Source: Allomuricauda sp. (GTDB taxonomy: Bacteria > Bacteroidota > Bacteroidia > Flavobacteriales > Flavobacteriaceae). Taken from it: DNA of 35,354 nucleotides. The stretch covers positions 1-35,354 of the forward strand of contig JANQRD010000265.1 of assembly GCA_028284725.1 (NCBI GenBank), written 5' to 3'. Below, in pieces: positions 34,678 to 35,354 of the stretch (positions are counted from its first letter, which is position 1; every line of letters begins with the position of its first letter). The translations under genes and the position numbers were made by a program. The notes under the pieces were generated by a model, which worked only from the letters and a program-made list of their open reading frames with translations, was not told where the DNA came from and did no database searches.

Positions 34678-34903
34678 CCCCACCCCCTTCTTTTTGCCAA
34701 AGTAGTTTTGTCAACATTAGTCAATCAACTTTGGAACCAAAACGCACAAAACTATTCAGGGAAAACAGTGCATCTTTTTGGTGAATGTGTCGTCAATCAT
34801 ACCATCAAAATTGTAAGTTTTATCTTTAATATAAATCTTAAAAAACTTATTATTTGGAATGATTTTACCTAAATTTAAAGGAACCTAAGTACAGAACCTA
34901 CTT

Positions 34904-35354
34904 ATGGGATTGAAAAAGTTTCCATTTTATAAGCAATTTGATCAGATTGACTGTGGCCCCACATGTTTGAAAATGGTCGCTAAGCATTATGGGAAATCCT
35001 ATACCACGGAATTCCTGCAGACCCAATCGCACCTTACCAAAGAAGGAGTTTCCTTTAGCGGATTGGCAGAGGCCGCTGAAAGTATTGGCTTCCACTCGCT
35101 GGGTGTTTACACCGATTTGGCAACCTTACAAAAAGAAGTTCCCCTACCCTGCATTGCCCACTGGAGGCAGCAGCATTTTGTAGTGGTTTATGCCGCTAAA
35201 AAGAACAAAATCCATGTGGCCGATCCTGCCTATGGTCTTGTGGAATATGACATAAAGGATTTTATGCTCGGATGGATGGGAAAAGAAACTGACGATAACT
35301 CAGAAAAGGGATATCTGCTGCTGTTGGAACCGACTCCCAAGTTCTATTCCGATC
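34904..35354 (+). CDS. C39 peptidase-domain ABC exporter, N-terminal part only
   Basis: Reads open from ATG 34904 to the window edge (150 codons), so the ORF track shows only shadows. The peptidase C39 domain is complete in its key residues: Cys in FDQIDCGPTCLKMVAKHYG (about 15), His in PCIAHWRQQHFVVVY and Asp in VADPAYGLVEYD. These double-glycine leader peptidases are normally followed by an ABC transmembrane domain and ATPase that cleave and export bacteriocin-like or signalling peptides. The membrane and ATPase parts are outside the window, so a stand-alone C39 protein cannot be strictly excluded. It is divergent from the xyl operon and probably starts a separate secretion locus. Confidence 0.88.
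   Translation, partial: MGLKKFPFYKQFDQIDCGPTCLKMVAKHYGKSYTTEFLQTQSHLTKEGVSFSGLAEAAESIGFHSLGVYTDLATLQKEVPLPCIAHWRQQHFVVVYAAKKNKIHVADPAYGLVEYDIKDFMLGWMGKETDDNSEKGYLLLLEPTPKFYSD

Larger units (their letters stand above)
34474..34903. other. 430-bp divergent intergenic region of xylB and the C39 ABC exporter
   Basis: No convincing ORF. It holds a TAnnTTTG-type box for xylB, operator-like palindromes around 34640-34677, an inverted repeat CCAAAGT/ACTTTGG (34697-34703 and 34728-34734) around a plus-strand TAGTTTTG (34703-34710), and an AT-rich leader before the ABC exporter. Confidence 0.7.

Noticed and set aside
34785-34829. 14-codon ORF starting at ATG 34785 in the divergent spacer
   Set aside because: Very short, without hydrophobic or leader-peptide features and no supporting upstream signal.

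Overview
The window reads as a chromosomal segment of a marine-type Flavobacteriaceae (Bacteroidota), most like the Muricauda/Allomuricauda group. Reasons: Bacteroidota-type families (an LptD-like protein, a giant TamB, DUF4159, a PG_1098-type methyltransferase, a two-component-regulator propeller protein with a Y_Y_Y domain), frequent TAnnTTTG promoter boxes and weak Shine-Dalgarno signals. The genus is inferred from protein style only. Coding density is high, and I see no tRNA, rRNA, CRISPR array, insertion sequence or prophage. The window holds 29 genes; the first and last are cut by its edges.

Layout. 1-907 (-): 5'-part of a NagZ-like GH3 beta-N-acetylhexosaminidase. 997-5845 (-): likely operon of N-acetylmuramoyl-L-alanine amidase, MlaD/MCE lipid-transport protein, two Fe-S oxidoreductase subunits and a conserved unknown. 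5976-9082 (+): LptD-like outer-membrane protein and RidA. 9075-12003 (-): pfkA, gap and an N-acetylglucosamine-kinase-like ATPase. 12134-16561 (-): TamB. 16658-18774 (+): tsaD, a TfoX-N protein and rsmE. 18771-19556 (-): DUF1223 protein. 19596-22536 (+): DUF4159, AI-2E/PerM transporter and a class I methyltransferase. 22533-28112 (-): a propeller/Y_Y_Y/GAF sensor overlapping a GluR0-like ligand-gated K+ channel, then a secreted esterase overlapping a VanX-like dipeptidase. 28247-28768 (-): 5'(3')-deoxyribonucleotidase. 28854-34473 (-): xylose operon xylB-xylA-sodium/sugar symporter-lacI-type regulator. 34904-end (+): start of a C39-peptidase ABC exporter.

Most of the window is envelope biogenesis (amidase, MlaD, LptD, TamB, GH3, VanX) plus central sugar metabolism. 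The two most interesting signals are as follows. (1) Translationally overlapping genes encode an extracellular propeller receptor without a kinase domain and a prokaryotic ionotropic-glutamate-receptor-type channel carrying TVGYGD. (2) LacI-type operator palindromes lie upstream of both the xyl operon and pfkA-gap and share an exact 15-bp word, suggesting that one sugar-responsive regulator controls both. All functional calls are from reading the sequence; no database search was run.
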